This document shows, one piece after another, positions 1-8,486 of a stretch of DNA of 64,000 bases. A model generated the notes under the pieces. That model had not been told where the DNA came from. It made no database searches and saw nothing but the letters and a program-made list of their open reading frames with translations. Each line of letters starts with the position of its first letter. Within the stretch, counting starts at the first letter, position 1. Origin of the DNA: Xanthobacteraceae bacterium. GTDB taxonomy: Bacteria; Pseudomonadota; Alphaproteobacteria; Rhizobiales; Xanthobacteraceae. The stretch is taken from positions 62,001 through 126,000 of the forward strand of contig JARLIY010000103.1 in assembly GCA_031291475.1 (NCBI GenBank), written 5' to 3'. The position numbers and the translations under genes are program-made.

Positions 1-642
1 GTCGAGCAAAAAGCTCAAAACGTTGGTTTCGCCGGTCTTGATTACGCCGAGGAGCTTGTTGGCGGGATAAGCCTGGTTGCCGACGAACTCGATCTGCCTG
101 ACGGCAAGCTTGTCGCCTTCCTTGATCTCGAAGACGAGCGTGAGGCGCTCGTTCCTGGTGCTGATGATTTTCGGGTCGATCTTGACCGCGAAGTAGCCGC
201 GCTGGCGGTAAAGCTCGATGATGTGGGCGACGTCGTCGTGCACGAGGGCGCGCGACAGCGGCCCACCCGGCTTCGATTGCAGCGCGTTCCTGAGGTCGTC
301 GTCCTTGAGCTTCTTGTCGCCGTCGAACGCAATTCGCTCGATAGTGGGATTTTCCACGACCGTGACCAGAACGCGGCCGCCGTCCTGCGAAATTCTCGCG
401 TCCTGGAAAAGGCCGGTGGCGTAGAGACTCTTGAGCGCGGCGTCGAGCGCCGCTGCAGTGAACTTGCCGTCGCGCCCGGGGTGAAAATGCGAGCGGATCA
501 TCGCCGCATCGACGTGCCGGTTGCCGGCAACCACGATCGACGAATCCGTCGCCGTTGCCGCTTCGGCATTGCGGTTGGCTGCCAGTGCAAAAAATACCAA
601 AAGAAAAATGGAAGCGAAAACGGTTATCGCCCGGCCATGCAT
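1..642 (-). CDS. bamA: BamA-family outer-membrane assembly factor, 5' end only (214 codons)
   Basis: The reading frame is open from an ATG at 642 down to base 1, so the C-terminal part lies outside the window. The visible 214 residues show a signal peptide (hydrophobic core about residues 7-22, Ala-rich end near 28), then POTRA repeats: the first about 36-99 with the typical YATGLFQD segment at 74-81, the second about 100-177, and the start of a third at about 181 (VRQIEFVGN). In the family these periplasmic repeats precede a 16-strand barrel that inserts beta-barrel proteins into the outer membrane. The canonical alphaproteobacterial bamA usually follows rseP. Here the upstream neighbour is a universal stress protein gene that reads in the same direction, so this could be a second, paralogous BamA. 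The family assignment is firm; which paralogue it is, is open. Confidence 0.85.
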   Translation of the reverse strand, partial: MHGRAITVFASIFLLVFFALAANRNAEAATATDSSIVVAGNRHVDAAMIRSHFHPGRDGKFTAAALDAALKSLYATGLFQDARISQDGGRVLVTVVENPTIERIAFDGDKKLKDDDLRNALQSKPGGPLSRALVHDDVAHIIELYRQRGYFAVKIDPKIISTRNERLTLVFEIKEGDKLAVRQIEFVGNQAYPANKLLGVIKTGETNVLSFLLD

Positions 643-702
643 CAACGCGGCCTCCACCACCCGGGCGGACTAGATTCTATCGCGGGGGCGGAAGCGTGTC
701 GG

Positions 703-747
703 ATTGTGTCGAAATATGGGGAATAGTTGAGGCGCGCCCGACACAAT
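703..747. repeat. 9-bp inverted repeat upstream of the BamA-family gene
   Basis: ATTGTGTCG (703-711) and CGACACAAT (739-747) are perfect inverted arms separated by 27 bases, in the 141-bp gap between the stress protein gene and the BamA-family start. There is no T-tract. It could be a weak structure at the end of the upstream transcript or a paired operator; nothing more can be said from sequence. Confidence 0.4.
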
Positions 748-783
748 GGTTTACGGGCGGCCGGGCGCGGCGGACGGACTTCG

Positions 784-1203
784 CTATTTGACGACCAGAA
801 CCGGGCAGGGCGCAAGGTTAACGAGCCGCTCTGCCCGGCTGCCGAGCATGCGTTCGTAAAACCGCGAATGACCGTTCGAGCCGATAACCAGCAGATCGGA
901 CTTCAGCTCGGTGGCGAGCAGCACAATGTCCCGCACCGCGTGCCCGGTGAGCACGTGCGTGCGAATGTCGATTTGCTGCGCCCTGGCCGCTTGCCGTGCG
1001 TCCTGCAAGACCTTGTGGAAACGCCGCGCCGCGGTTCCGACTTCCTCTCTTACTTCTTCGATGAATTCCGGCATGTAGTCGATTTCCTCGACCGAGACCA
1101 TGTGCAGCTCGGAGCCGTTCGCCTTGGCGATCGCGATCGCCAATTCCAGCGCGTGCGCCGCGCGCTCCGATCCGTCGTTGGCGCAGAGAATTTTCTCAAA
1201 CAT
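784..1203 (-). CDS. Universal stress protein (UspA family)
   Basis: 139 residues, the usual length of a single-domain UspA protein. It starts MFEKILCANDGSE, giving the family's first strand and conserved Asp, and carries the nucleotide-binding signature GSNGHSRFYERMLGS near 108-122, followed by the C-terminal PCPVLVV strand. Proteins with this G-x2-G-x9-G(S/T) motif typically bind ATP and act in the cytoplasm in stress survival; the precise role is usually unknown. GGAGG lies seven bases before the ATG. The gene starts 15 bases after the stop of the antiporter gene on the same strand, so the two should be one transcript under the fluoride riboswitch at 2575-2621. UspA genes are among the genes reported downstream of fluoride riboswitches, which supports a role in fluoride stress. 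Confidence 0.92.
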   Translation of the reverse strand: MFEKILCANDGSERAAHALELAIAIAKANGSELHMVSVEEIDYMPEFIEEVREEVGTAARRFHKVLQDARQAARAQQIDIRTHVLTGHAVRDIVLLATELKSDLLVIGSNGHSRFYERMLGSRAERLVNLAPCPVLVVK

Positions 1204-1218
1204 TGGATCCTCCCGAAC

Positions 1219-2448
1219 TCAATCGGCTTTGCGCGTCGCCTCCCGCAGCGGCGCAGCGATGGCCGGCTCTTTGGTCTCTTTCTTTTCCTGTTCCGGGTTG
1301 TCCGGGAGCAGGTGGCGCGGCAGATAAAACGCGTTCGCGATCAATGTCGGGATCACCGCGCTGCCGACTACGCCGGCGACCAGGATGGAATATTGGGACT
1401 CGTTAATGATGCCATGCGAAAGCCCGAACAGCGACGAAATGGTGCCGAAGGTCAGCCCGGTGGACATCAGGAGCGTCGTATACATCGCCTCCGGATTGGG
1501 CGTTTTGAAGACCCGCGTCACCGGATAGACGCCGATAAACTTGCTGACCATTTTGGCAACCAGCATGAAGCCGAAAGCGAACGGGGCCGCGATCAGCGCC
1601 GGGATCGAGACGAACGCGCCGGCGCGGATGAAATAAAACGGCGTGAGCAAGCCGAAGGTGAACGCCCGCAACCGTCGCACCAGCGCGTGATCCCGCCCGA
1701 CCGTGCCGGCAAGCATCATGCCGATGATGTAAGCGGGCAGCACCGGCTCGCTGTCGGCCCAGCCGGCCAAAGCCCCGAGCCCCATCAGGCAAAACAGCAG
1801 AAACTTGATCTCCATTTCCGAGGGCCGGCCGCCGAACAGGCTGAAGAACCATGGCGTTATCCGCGGCAGCGCCGCGAACACGACGACAGCAACGACGGCG
1901 AAGATGATCGTATGCAGCGTGAACGGCGCGAAGATGAAGCCGAGCGCCAGCACGGTGCCGAGATCGTTGATAAAGCAGGCGGCAAGCACGGTCTTGCCGT
2001 ATTCGGTGCGGTTCAAGCCGTATTCGATCATCACCGCGTAAACCACGGCCACCGATGTGGTGGAGAGTGCGACGCCGGCGAGCCAGCTCGGCATGATCTC
2101 CCAGCCGAGGACGTAATGGGCCGCCGCCGCGCAGCCGAGAAACGGAAAGACGAAGCCGACGATCCCGAGCGCGGTCGCCTCCTTCCATTTCTTTTTGAAA
2201 ACCAGCGGATCGAGCTCCGCGCCGGCAAGAAACGTCAACATGATGGCGCCGATACCGGCGAGAAATTTGACCCACGGCTCGTTGATGCCGAGGGCGGTGG
2301 CGCCGACGGCGCTGCCGATGATCAATTGCGCCACTGTTCCGACGATAATTTCGGTCAGCGCGGTCGAGACACGCAGCCACACCGAAAGCAGGCCCGCAAT
2401 CAGTGCAAGGCCCACCCATAACGTTACCAGTGTCCAAACCGCCGTCAT
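1219..2448 (-). CDS. Cation/proton antiporter (Na_H_Exchanger fold), fluoride-riboswitch controlled
   Basis: 409 residues with about twelve hydrophobic segments. The family marks are LTFLAGAELD near residue 90, and an Asn-Asp pair (FINDLGT) near 160 in the position of the ion-binding acidic pair; Asn-Asp versus Asp-Asp often separates electroneutral from electrogenic exchangers. The C-terminal tail (about 375-409) is charged and cytoplasmic. The start is supported by AGGAGG six bases upstream. The leader carries a fluoride aptamer and terminator, and a UspA gene follows after 15 bases. Sodium/proton antiporters are known members of the fluoride regulon, where they may offset acid and ion stress as HF enters and dissociates. 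Transport of fluoride itself is not implied; the exported cation cannot be told from sequence. Confidence 0.88.
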   Translation of the reverse strand: MTAVWTLVTLWVGLALIAGLLSVWLRVSTALTEIIVGTVAQLIIGSAVGATALGINEPWVKFLAGIGAIMLTFLAGAELDPLVFKKKWKEATALGIVGFVFPFLGCAAAAHYVLGWEIMPSWLAGVALSTTSVAVVYAVMIEYGLNRTEYGKTVLAACFINDLGTVLALGFIFAPFTLHTIIFAVVAVVVFAALPRITPWFFSLFGGRPSEMEIKFLLFCLMGLGALAGWADSEPVLPAYIIGMMLAGTVGRDHALVRRLRAFTFGLLTPFYFIRAGAFVSIPALIAAPFAFGFMLVAKMVSKFIGVYPVTRVFKTPNPEAMYTTLLMSTGLTFGTISSLFGLSHGIINESQYSILVAGVVGSAVIPTLIANAFYLPRHLLPDNPEQEKKETKEPAIAAPLREATRKAD

Positions 2449-2545
2449 CGCCGCCTCCTGCGCAATGTTAGTCCGCCCGAATCAGCGCATCGATGTGCGG
2501 CGTTCGCACGGTCACACCAAACAGCCCTGGAGGCAGCGGGAGCGC

Positions 2546-2583
2546 AAAAAAACTCCTACCGACGCCAAGCGCCCGGCAGGAGT
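2546..2583 (-). terminator. Intrinsic terminator forming the riboswitch expression platform
   Basis: On the minus strand ACTCCTGCCG (beginning at 2583) pairs fully with CGGTAGGAGT (ending at 2552, one G-T pair), and the stem runs straight into seven T residues (2552-2546). The first bases of the 5' arm (ACTCC, 2583-2579) are the same bases that form the 3' strand of the aptamer pseudoknot. Aptamer folding and terminator folding therefore exclude each other, the arrangement expected for a ligand-activated (ON) switch. Confidence 0.88.
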
Positions 2584-2621
2584 CATCAGCCTTACGGCGG
2601 TTACGGGGGGACTCCATCCCC
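2575..2621 (-). ncRNA. Fluoride riboswitch (crcB motif) aptamer
   Basis: Read 5'-3' on the minus strand: GGGGATGGAGTCCCCCC (2621-2605), GTAACC, GCC-GTAA-GGC (2598-2590 region), then TGATGACTCC (2588-2579). This fits the crcB-motif consensus: helix P1 GGGG/CCCC; the invariant GATG of loop 1; helix P2 GCC/GGC closed by GTAA; the conserved CTGATG after P2; and a pseudoknot in which GGAGT of loop 1 (2615-2611) pairs perfectly with ACTCC (2583-2579). The spacing is as in characterised fluoride aptamers. It lies about 130 bases before the antiporter start and is followed by an overlapping terminator. The call was made by recognising the consensus and checking each pairing; no covariance search was run. 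Confidence 0.9.
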
Positions 2622-2898
2622 AGATAAGAATTTTCATTCTAACTCCGAATTCAACGATGACAACATGGCGGCCTTGATTGGATCATACGGTGCATGCGCC
2701 GCTCAGGACGATCGTCGTCGCGAGCCGAGCCCTGAGCTTTAGGAGCCTGACGAACTGCCCCAGAGTCATTGGGCGGCTGCCTATTTTTTAATCAATGGCC
2801 GAAGATGGCGCTCCAACGCGTCTTGATCCGAAGCGTTTCCTTCGAAATTAAAACGCCATTTCAAATCGTTACGGCGTGTCGGCAGGACGCCACCATGC

Positions 2899-2913
2899 TG
2901 GCATGGCCCTTGC
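2899..2913 (+). promoter_or_regulatory. Sigma-54 (RpoN) promoter for the BMP/biuret hydrolase operon
   Basis: CTGGCATGGCCCTTGCGA contains the -24 element TGGCATG and -12 element TTGC, with exactly ten bases between the GG (2900-2901) and GC (2912-2913) dinucleotides. It matches the YTGGCACG-N4-TTGCW consensus except for T in place of one C. Predicted transcription start is near 2925, giving a leader of about 84 bases before the ATG at 3009. An RpoN promoter needs an enhancer-binding activator; I find no clear TGCACC-N5-GGTGCA site for NtrC in the 250 bases upstream. Confidence 0.75.
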
Positions 2914-3008
2914 GAACAGCTCAGCCGCCAATCGAAGAACGCCCATCGTCCTGATGGCCTGCCACCAGCGGCGCCGCGTGCGCTTGCGTGCATAACAGGG
3001 AGCACCTC

Positions 3009-4118
3009 ATGAACTTCGACAACATTTCACGACGCCGCCTTCTGCAAGGGACGGCGGCGTTAAGCCTTGGCGCGGCGTTGCCGTTCAACCAGGCTTTGGC
3101 CAAAGACACGACCATCGGCTTTATCTATGTCGGCTCGCGCGACGACTATGGCTACAACCAGGCCCATGCCGCCGGCGCCGCCGCGCTCAAGAAGATGCCC
3201 GGCATCAAGGTCGTTGAGGAAGAGAAAGTTCCGGAGACCGACGCCGTCGAAAAGACCATGGAGTCAATGATCAGTCTCGACGGCGCGACGCTTCTGTTCC
3301 CCACATCCTTCGGCTACTACAACCCGCACATGATCAAGATGGCGATGAAGTATCCGAAGCTCCGCTTCGAACATTGCGGCGGCCTATGGACGGACAAGGA
3401 TCCGAAGAATGCCGGAAGCTATTTCGGCTACATCGACGAATCCCAGCACGTCGCCGGAATCGTTGCCGGCTATATGTCGAAATCCGGCAAGCTCGGCTTC
3501 GTCGCCGCCAAGCCGATCCCGCAGGTTCTGCGTAACATCAACGCCTGGACGCTCGGCGCCAAGCTCGCCAATCCGAAAATCACCACGCAGGTGATCTTCA
3601 CCGGCGACTGGTCGATGCCGGTGAAGGAAGCCGAAGCCACCAACAGCCTGATCGACCAGGGCGTCGACGTCATTACCTGTCACGTCGACGGCCCGAAGAC
3701 CGTGGTCGAAAACGCTGCGCGTCGCGGCGCCATGGTCACCGGCTATCACGTCAACCAGTCAGTACTCGCGCCGAAGGCCTATCTCACCGGCGCGGAGTGG
3801 AACTGGGAAGTGCTCTATCCGCGTTTCGCCAAGATGTTCACCTCCGGCGAGACGATTCCGAACTTCTACCGCGGCGGCCTGAAGGAAGAGATCGTCAAGG
3901 TGTCGCCGTATGGTCCGATGGTCAGCGCCGAGGCCAAGGCGAAAGCCGATGAGGTCAAGGCCGGGCTCACCGCAGGGACTTACGTCATCTTCAAAGGTCC
4001 GATCGCCGACAATAAGGGCAAGACGGTCATTGCCGCGGGCGTCTCCCAGGGCCAGACCGATCCCGAGCTGGAAAAGATGGGCTATCTAGTCGAGGGCGTC
4101 GTCGGAGCGACTTCGTGA
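3009..4118 (+). CDS. BMP-family ABC transporter substrate-binding protein
   Basis: 369 residues. The ATG at 3009 is chosen over the one at 2988 because AGGGAG lies just before it and because the N-terminus then reads as a twin-arginine signal (SRRRLLQG near residue 7-14, hydrophobic core, Ala-x-Ala near 32). The mature part opens IGFIYVGSRDDYGYN, characteristic of the Bmp/Med-like periplasmic binding fold that binds nucleosides, purines and related rings. Length and layout resemble AtzT, the binding protein of the s-triazine/purine transporter of cyanuric-acid degraders. First gene of a tightly overlapped operon (stop overlaps the next GTG) behind a sigma-54 promoter. Substrate is inferred to be a nitrogen-rich compound such as a purine, s-triazine, biuret or ureide; the sequence alone does not settle it. 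Confidence 0.9.
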   Translation: MNFDNISRRRLLQGTAALSLGAALPFNQALAKDTTIGFIYVGSRDDYGYNQAHAAGAAALKKMPGIKVVEEEKVPETDAVEKTMESMISLDGATLLFPTSFGYYNPHMIKMAMKYPKLRFEHCGGLWTDKDPKNAGSYFGYIDESQHVAGIVAGYMSKSGKLGFVAAKPIPQVLRNINAWTLGAKLANPKITTQVIFTGDWSMPVKEAEATNSLIDQGVDVITCHVDGPKTVVENAARRGAMVTGYHVNQSVLAPKAYLTGAEWNWEVLYPRFAKMFTSGETIPNFYRGGLKEEIVKVSPYGPMVSAEAKAKADEVKAGLTAGTYVIFKGPIADNKGKTVIAAGVSQGQTDPELEKMGYLVEGVVGATS

Positions 4119-5242
4119 AAGCCGATGTCGGTGCGCCTATCGGCGCGCCTCTTGCAAAATCCGGGGTAGGCGCGCTTTTGCGCCTGCCCCCTTTCGGCCA
4201 AAAGATCGGCGGCACAGCGGAATATATCGTCATTCCGGTGCTCGCCTTGGCGGGTTCGCTCGTCCTGTTCGGCATCTTCGTCGCGCTGTTCGGGAAGAAC
4301 CCGCTCGACCTTTACTTCTACATGTATCAGGGCGCGTTCGGCACCTGGTTCTCGTGGCAGAACACGCTGACGCGCGCCGCGCCGCTCATCCTGACCGCGC
4401 TGTGTACGGCACTGCCGGCGCAGCTCGGCATGGTGATCATCGGCGGCGAGGGGGCGCTGCTCATCGGGGCACTGGCGGCGACCAGCGCGGCATTGGCACT
4501 GCAATCGGCGCCGCCGCTTGTCGTCGATATCGCGATGGCCTGCGCCGGCATGATCGGCGGCGGCTTGTGGATCATGCTGGCCGGCGCGTTGCGCCAATAT
4601 CGCGGCGTCAATGAAACGATTTCGAGCCTGTTGCTGGTCTATATCGCGCTGGCAATTCTCAACTTTCTCGTCGAAGGCCCGATGCGCGATCCGACCAGCC
4701 TCAACAAGCCCTCCACGCGCGAAATCGGCGCCGCCAACATGATCGGAAGCATTCCCGGCATGGACGTGCATTGGGGCTTCGTGTTCGGCATCATTGCCGC
4801 ATCGCTCTCCTACGTCCTGATCTATCACACCGTGTTCGGCTTCGCCGCGCGCGTCGCCGGCGGCAACATACGCGCCGCCAAGGTGGTGGGATTGAGCGTC
4901 GGCAAGCTTATTCTCGTCATCTGCTTTCTCGCCGGCGCCGCCGCCGGACTCGCCGGCATGATGGAGGTTGCGGCGGTGCAGGGGCGCACCAACGCCAATT
5001 TGGCCGCGGGTTACGGCTTTGCCGGCATCCTGGTCGCCTTCCTGGCGCGGCAAAATCCCTTGGCCATCATCCCGGTCGCGGTCCTGCTCGGCGGCATCGG
5101 CGCCAGCGGCGGTTTGTTGCAGCGGCGGCTCGGACTGCCGGATGCGTCGGTGCTGGTGCTCCAAGGCATGATCTTCGTCATGGTGCTGGCGAGCGACACG
5201 CTTTACGGCCGTTTCAGCTTCTTCAAGGGAAAGGCGTCTTAA
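4115..5242 (+). CDS. ABC transporter permease (BMP-type importer, first permease)
   Basis: 375 residues, GTG start overlapping the binding protein stop (GTGA), implying translational coupling. After a Gly/Pro-rich cytoplasmic N-terminus there are about nine to ten membrane segments of the BPD_transp_2 type, with GGEGALLIGALAATSAAL near 110 and the coupling-helix region GGNIRAAKVVGLSVGK near 250. This family pairs two non-identical permeases with one double ATPase for import of nucleosides, purines or simple sugars. The next permease starts two bases downstream of the stop, confirming a heterodimeric channel. Confidence 0.92.
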   Translation: MKADVGAPIGAPLAKSGVGALLRLPPFGQKIGGTAEYIVIPVLALAGSLVLFGIFVALFGKNPLDLYFYMYQGAFGTWFSWQNTLTRAAPLILTALCTALPAQLGMVIIGGEGALLIGALAATSAALALQSAPPLVVDIAMACAGMIGGGLWIMLAGALRQYRGVNETISSLLLVYIALAILNFLVEGPMRDPTSLNKPSTREIGAANMIGSIPGMDVHWGFVFGIIAASLSYVLIYHTVFGFAARVAGGNIRAAKVVGLSVGKLILVICFLAGAAAGLAGMMEVAAVQGRTNANLAAGYGFAGILVAFLARQNPLAIIPVAVLLGGIGASGGLLQRRLGLPDASVLVLQGMIFVMVLASDTLYGRFSFFKGKAS

Positions 5243-5243
5243 G

Positions 5244-6173
5244 GTGGCGGGCGCGGGCGACATTGGCTTGTGGACGGTGCCGGTTGCGGTGCTCGGCGGC
5301 GCCGTGCGCGTCTCCACGCCGTTTATCTTCGTCAGTCTCGGCGAGTGCATCACCGAGCGCAGCGGCCGCATCAATCTCGGCCTCGAAGGCACCCTGGTTA
5401 TGGGCGCGATGGCCGGCTACGGCGTCTCCTACCTCACCGGCTCTCCCTGGCTCGGCGTCCTTGCCGCCGGCGTCGCCGGTGCGGGGATGGGGGCGCTGCA
5501 CGCCGGGATCTGCGGGCTGCCGCGCGTCAACGACATCGCCGTCGGCATCGCGCTGATGCTGTTCGGCGTCGGGCTCGCCTTCTATCTCGGCAAACCGCTG
5601 ATCGAGCCGACCGCGCCGCGCCTGCCGTCGATCGACCTCGGCTGGTGGACCGACATCCCGCAATTGCGCGCCGCCTTGCGGATCAATGCGCTGTTTCTTA
5701 TCGGCGTGGCGCTCGCGCCCGTCCTGGTCTGGGCGCTGCGGACCACGCGATGGGGCCTGATCATACGCACCGCCGGCGAGAGCGCCGACGCCGCTTTGGC
5801 GATGGGCTATTCGGTCAATTTCATCCGCCTGCGCGCGACCATGTTCGGCGGGTTCCTCGCCGGAATCGGCGGCTCGTTCCTGTCGCTCTATTATCCCGGC
5901 AGCTGGAACGAGGGGCTGTCTAGCGGCCAGGGCATCACCGCCGTGGCGCTGGTGATCTTCGCGCGCTGGAATCCGTTATTGTGCCTCGGCGCGTCGGTCC
6001 TGTTCGGCGGCGCCGCCGCTCTGGGGCCGGCGTTGCAATCCGTCGGCTACAGCCAGGGCTATCATCTGTTCAACGCCGCCCCTTACATCCTGACGTTGTT
6101 GATCATGATCGCAACCTGCTCGCCGAAGCGCACCCTGATCGGTGCGCCGGCCGAGCTGTCGATTACGAGGTGA
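5244..6173 (+). CDS. ABC transporter permease (BMP-type importer, second permease)
   Basis: 309 residues from a GTG start. It has the short N-terminus and the conserved RVSTPFIFVSLGECITERSG segment and GRINLGLEGTLVMGA block of the second BPD_transp_2 permease, eight or so membrane segments, and a coupling helix near TAGESADAALAMGYSVNFIRLR (split around residue 180-200). It works with the preceding permease in the inner membrane. The following hydrolase gene starts three bases after its stop. Confidence 0.92.
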   Translation: MAGAGDIGLWTVPVAVLGGAVRVSTPFIFVSLGECITERSGRINLGLEGTLVMGAMAGYGVSYLTGSPWLGVLAAGVAGAGMGALHAGICGLPRVNDIAVGIALMLFGVGLAFYLGKPLIEPTAPRLPSIDLGWWTDIPQLRAALRINALFLIGVALAPVLVWALRTTRWGLIIRTAGESADAALAMGYSVNFIRLRATMFGGFLAGIGGSFLSLYYPGSWNEGLSSGQGITAVALVIFARWNPLLCLGASVLFGGAAALGPALQSVGYSQGYHLFNAAPYILTLLIMIATCSPKRTLIGAPAELSITR

Positions 6174-6176
6174 GCC

Positions 6177-6890
6177 ATGCCGCAACTCGCGCGCAAAGAA
6201 GGTACCGCAGCGGAGCGCTACGTCGCCGCCGATCCCTATCTGTGGCCCTATAACGGCGACCTTCGCCCGCAAAATACCGCGCTGATCATCATAGACATGC
6301 AAACCGATTTCTGCGGGGTCGGCGGCTATGTGGACAAGATGGGTTACGATCTGTCGCTGACCCGCGCGCCGATCGAGCCGATCAAGCGCACGCTCGCCGC
6401 CGCGCGCGCCAAAGGCTTCCACGTCATCCACACCCGCGAAGGCCATCGTCCCGATCTCGCCGACCTGCCGGCGAACAAGCGCTGGCGCTCGCGCCAGATC
6501 GGCGCCGGCATCGGCGATCCCGGACCCTGCGGTCGCATCCTGGTGCGCGGCGAGCCGGGCTGGGACATCATTCCCGAGCTGGCGCCGCGCGAGGGCGAGC
6601 CGATCATCGACAAGCCGGGCAAGGGCTCGTTCTGCGCCACCGATCTCGAGCTTTTGCTGCGGCTCGCTGGCATCGACAACATCGTGCTCACCGGCATCAC
6701 CACCGACGTCTGCGTGCACACCACGATGCGCGAGGCCAACGATCGCGGCTTTGAGTGCCTGCTGCTGGAAGACTGCTGCGGCGCCACCGACAAGAGCAAT
6801 CACGATCATGCGCTGAAGATGATCAAGATGCAGGGCGGCGTGTTCGGCGCGGTGTCGGACTCGGCGAAATTCATCGAGGTCATTTCGTGA
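6177..6890 (+). CDS. biuH: Biuret hydrolase-like cysteine amidohydrolase (isochorismatase fold)
   Basis: 237 residues of the isochorismatase-like family. The catalytic triad is clear: Asp40 in IIIDMQTDF, Lys146 in [10 protein letters not shown], and Cys179 in [18 protein letters not shown], preceded by the family's non-proline cis-peptide region. These sit exactly four residues later than Asp36, Lys142 and Cys175 as I recall them for the biuret hydrolase of Rhizobium leguminosarum, and the flanking blocks (DADPYPWPYNG-like N-terminus, [17 protein letters not shown]) are the same as in that enzyme as I remember it. The expected reaction is biuret to allophanate plus ammonia in the cytoplasm; triuret is an alternative substrate. 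It lies inside an ABC importer operon between permease and ATPase genes, so importer and enzyme should share a substrate pathway. No allophanate hydrolase gene is visible in this window. Confidence 0.85.
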   Translation: MPQLARKEGTAAERYVAADPYLWPYNGDLRPQNTALIIIDMQTDFCGVGGYVDKMGYDLSLTRAPIEPIKRTLAAARAKGFHVIHTREGHRPDLADLPANKRWRSRQIGAGIGDPGPCGRILVRGEPGWDIIPELAPREGEPIIDKPGKGSFCATDLELLLRLAGIDNIVLTGITTDVCVHTTMREANDRGFECLLLEDCCGATDKSNHDHALKMIKMQGGVFGAVSDSAKFIEVIS

Positions 6891-8449
6891 GCGAATTCGC
6901 CACGCTGATCCCGCCCGGCGGGCTCGTCCCGCCGACCGCGTCCAAAGCCACGTTCGGCGTCGAAGCGCTGTCCATGACCAAGCGCTTCGGCGAGTTCACC
7001 GCGCTCGACCAGGTTTCGTTCAAAGTCAAACCCGGCACGTTTCACGCCCTGCTTGGCGAGAACGGTGCCGGCAAGTCGACGCTCGTCAAATGCATCATGG
7101 GCTATTACCAGTCCGACGCCGGCGAGCTTCTGGTCGACGACCGCCAGGAGGTCATCGACAATCCGCGCGCCGCGCACGCGCTCGGCCTCGGCATGGTCTA
7201 TCAGCATTTCACCTCCGTGCCGGCGATGACGGTGGCGGAGAATTTCGTCCTGGCGCGCGACCATGTGCCGGCGGTGGTGGATTGGACGCGCGAGCGCAAG
7301 GCGCTGGAGGAATTTTTGGCGCGCATGCCGTTTCGCGTGCCGATCAACGCCAAGGTTTCGGCAATTTCCGCCGGCGAGCGGCAGAAATGCGAAATCCTCA
7401 AGCAGCTTTATCTGAATCGCCGGTTCCTGATTCTCGATGAGCCGACCTCGGTGCTCACCCCCGGTGAAGCCGACGAGGTGCTCGGCATGCTGCGCAGCAT
7501 GGTGGCGGGCGGCACGCTGACCATCCTCATGATCACCCACAAATTCCGCGAGGTCATGGCCTTTGCCGACGAGGTGACGATCCTGCGTCGCGGCAAGCTG
7601 GCCGGCGTCGGGCTGGTCAAGGAATTGACCCCCGATGCCATGGCGCGCACCATGATCGGCGCCGAGGAGTTGACGGTGCAGCCGGGCCGCACCGGCGAAT
7701 ACGGCGCGCCGCGGATCGACATCGAAAAGCTCAATGCACTCGACGACGGCGGCCAGCCGGCGGTGCGCGACGTATCGCTATCGATCCGCGGCGGCGAGAT
7801 TGTCGGCGTCGCCGGCGTCTCCGGCAACGGCCAGCGGCAGCTCATCGAAGTGCTCGCCGGCCAGCGCGAAGCCGAGAGCGGCAGCATCTATCTGCAAGGC
7901 GAGCGTTATCACGCCACGCGCGAAGAGATGCGCCATAATCACCTGTCGGTCCTTCCGGAGGAACCGCTGAAGAACGCCTGCGTCGCGCGCATGAGCGTTG
8001 CCGACAATCTCGCCTTCCGCGAGTTCGACCGCGCGCCGTTCGCGTCCGGCGGCTGGTGGCTCAACCGGACAAAATTCCACGAAGAGGCGATGCGCAAGAT
8101 CGCCCTCTACAAGATCAAGACCCGTTCGGACGATACTCCGATCGGCGAACTGTCCGGCGGCAACGTGCAGCGCACGGTGCTGGCGCGCGAGCTCGCCGGC
8201 GAGGTCGATATTCTGGTTGCAGCCAATCCGTGTTTCGGTCTCGACTTCGCGGCGGTGGCGCAGATTCACGCCGAGATCATGGCGGCGCGCAACCGCGGCG
8301 CGGCCGTGCTGCTGGTCAGCGAGGATCTTGACGAATTGCTCGAGCTTGCCGACCGCATCGTGGTGATTTTCAACGGCTCGTTCGTCTACGAAGCCCGCGC
8401 CAGCGAAGCCAATCTCACTGAGATCGGCCGGCATATGGCCGGGCATTAG
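6887..8449 (+). CDS. ABC transporter double ATP-binding protein (BMP-type importer)
   Basis: 520 residues. The GTG at 6887 overlaps the hydrolase stop (GTGA) and is preferred over the ATG at 6755, which lies inside the hydrolase gene. Two ATPase modules: the first has Walker [10 protein letters not shown] near residue 59-67, LSGGQ-equivalent SAGERQK and Walker [13 protein letters not shown]; the second has a Walker-A-like loop without Lys ([10 protein letters not shown]), signature LSGGNVQ and a Walker B ending in AANP rather than a DEP motif. A weak second site is usual in this sugar/nucleoside subclass. It energises the two permeases encoded upstream. Confidence 0.93.
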   Translation: MSEFATLIPPGGLVPPTASKATFGVEALSMTKRFGEFTALDQVSFKVKPGTFHALLGENGAGKSTLVKCIMGYYQSDAGELLVDDRQEVIDNPRAAHALGLGMVYQHFTSVPAMTVAENFVLARDHVPAVVDWTRERKALEEFLARMPFRVPINAKVSAISAGERQKCEILKQLYLNRRFLILDEPTSVLTPGEADEVLGMLRSMVAGGTLTILMITHKFREVMAFADEVTILRRGKLAGVGLVKELTPDAMARTMIGAEELTVQPGRTGEYGAPRIDIEKLNALDDGGQPAVRDVSLSIRGGEIVGVAGVSGNGQRQLIEVLAGQREAESGSIYLQGERYHATREEMRHNHLSVLPEEPLKNACVARMSVADNLAFREFDRAPFASGGWWLNRTKFHEEAMRKIALYKIKTRSDDTPIGELSGGNVQRTVLARELAGEVDILVAANPCFGLDFAAVAQIHAEIMAARNRGAAVLLVSEDLDELLELADRIVVIFNGSFVYEARASEANLTEIGRHMAGH

Positions 8450-8486
8450 AGCGCATATACTCATTGCTTTCACGTGGCGAGCGCGG

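Noticed and set aside
727-2421. A 564-codon frame on the plus strand, antisense to the antiporter and UspA genes
   Set aside because: Its composition (Arg/Asp/Gln-rich, no fold or motif) is that of a shadow frame in high-GC DNA; the minus strand carries two clear families with good ribosome sites.
2689-2705. GGTGCATGCGCC near-palindrome as an NtrC enhancer
   Set aside because: Half-sites face the wrong way and spacing is wrong for TGCACC-N5-GGTGCA; no better match in the upstream region.
4082-5392. A 436-codon minus-strand frame over the permease genes
   Set aside because: Antisense shadow of well-supported permeases; the protein has no recognisable domain.
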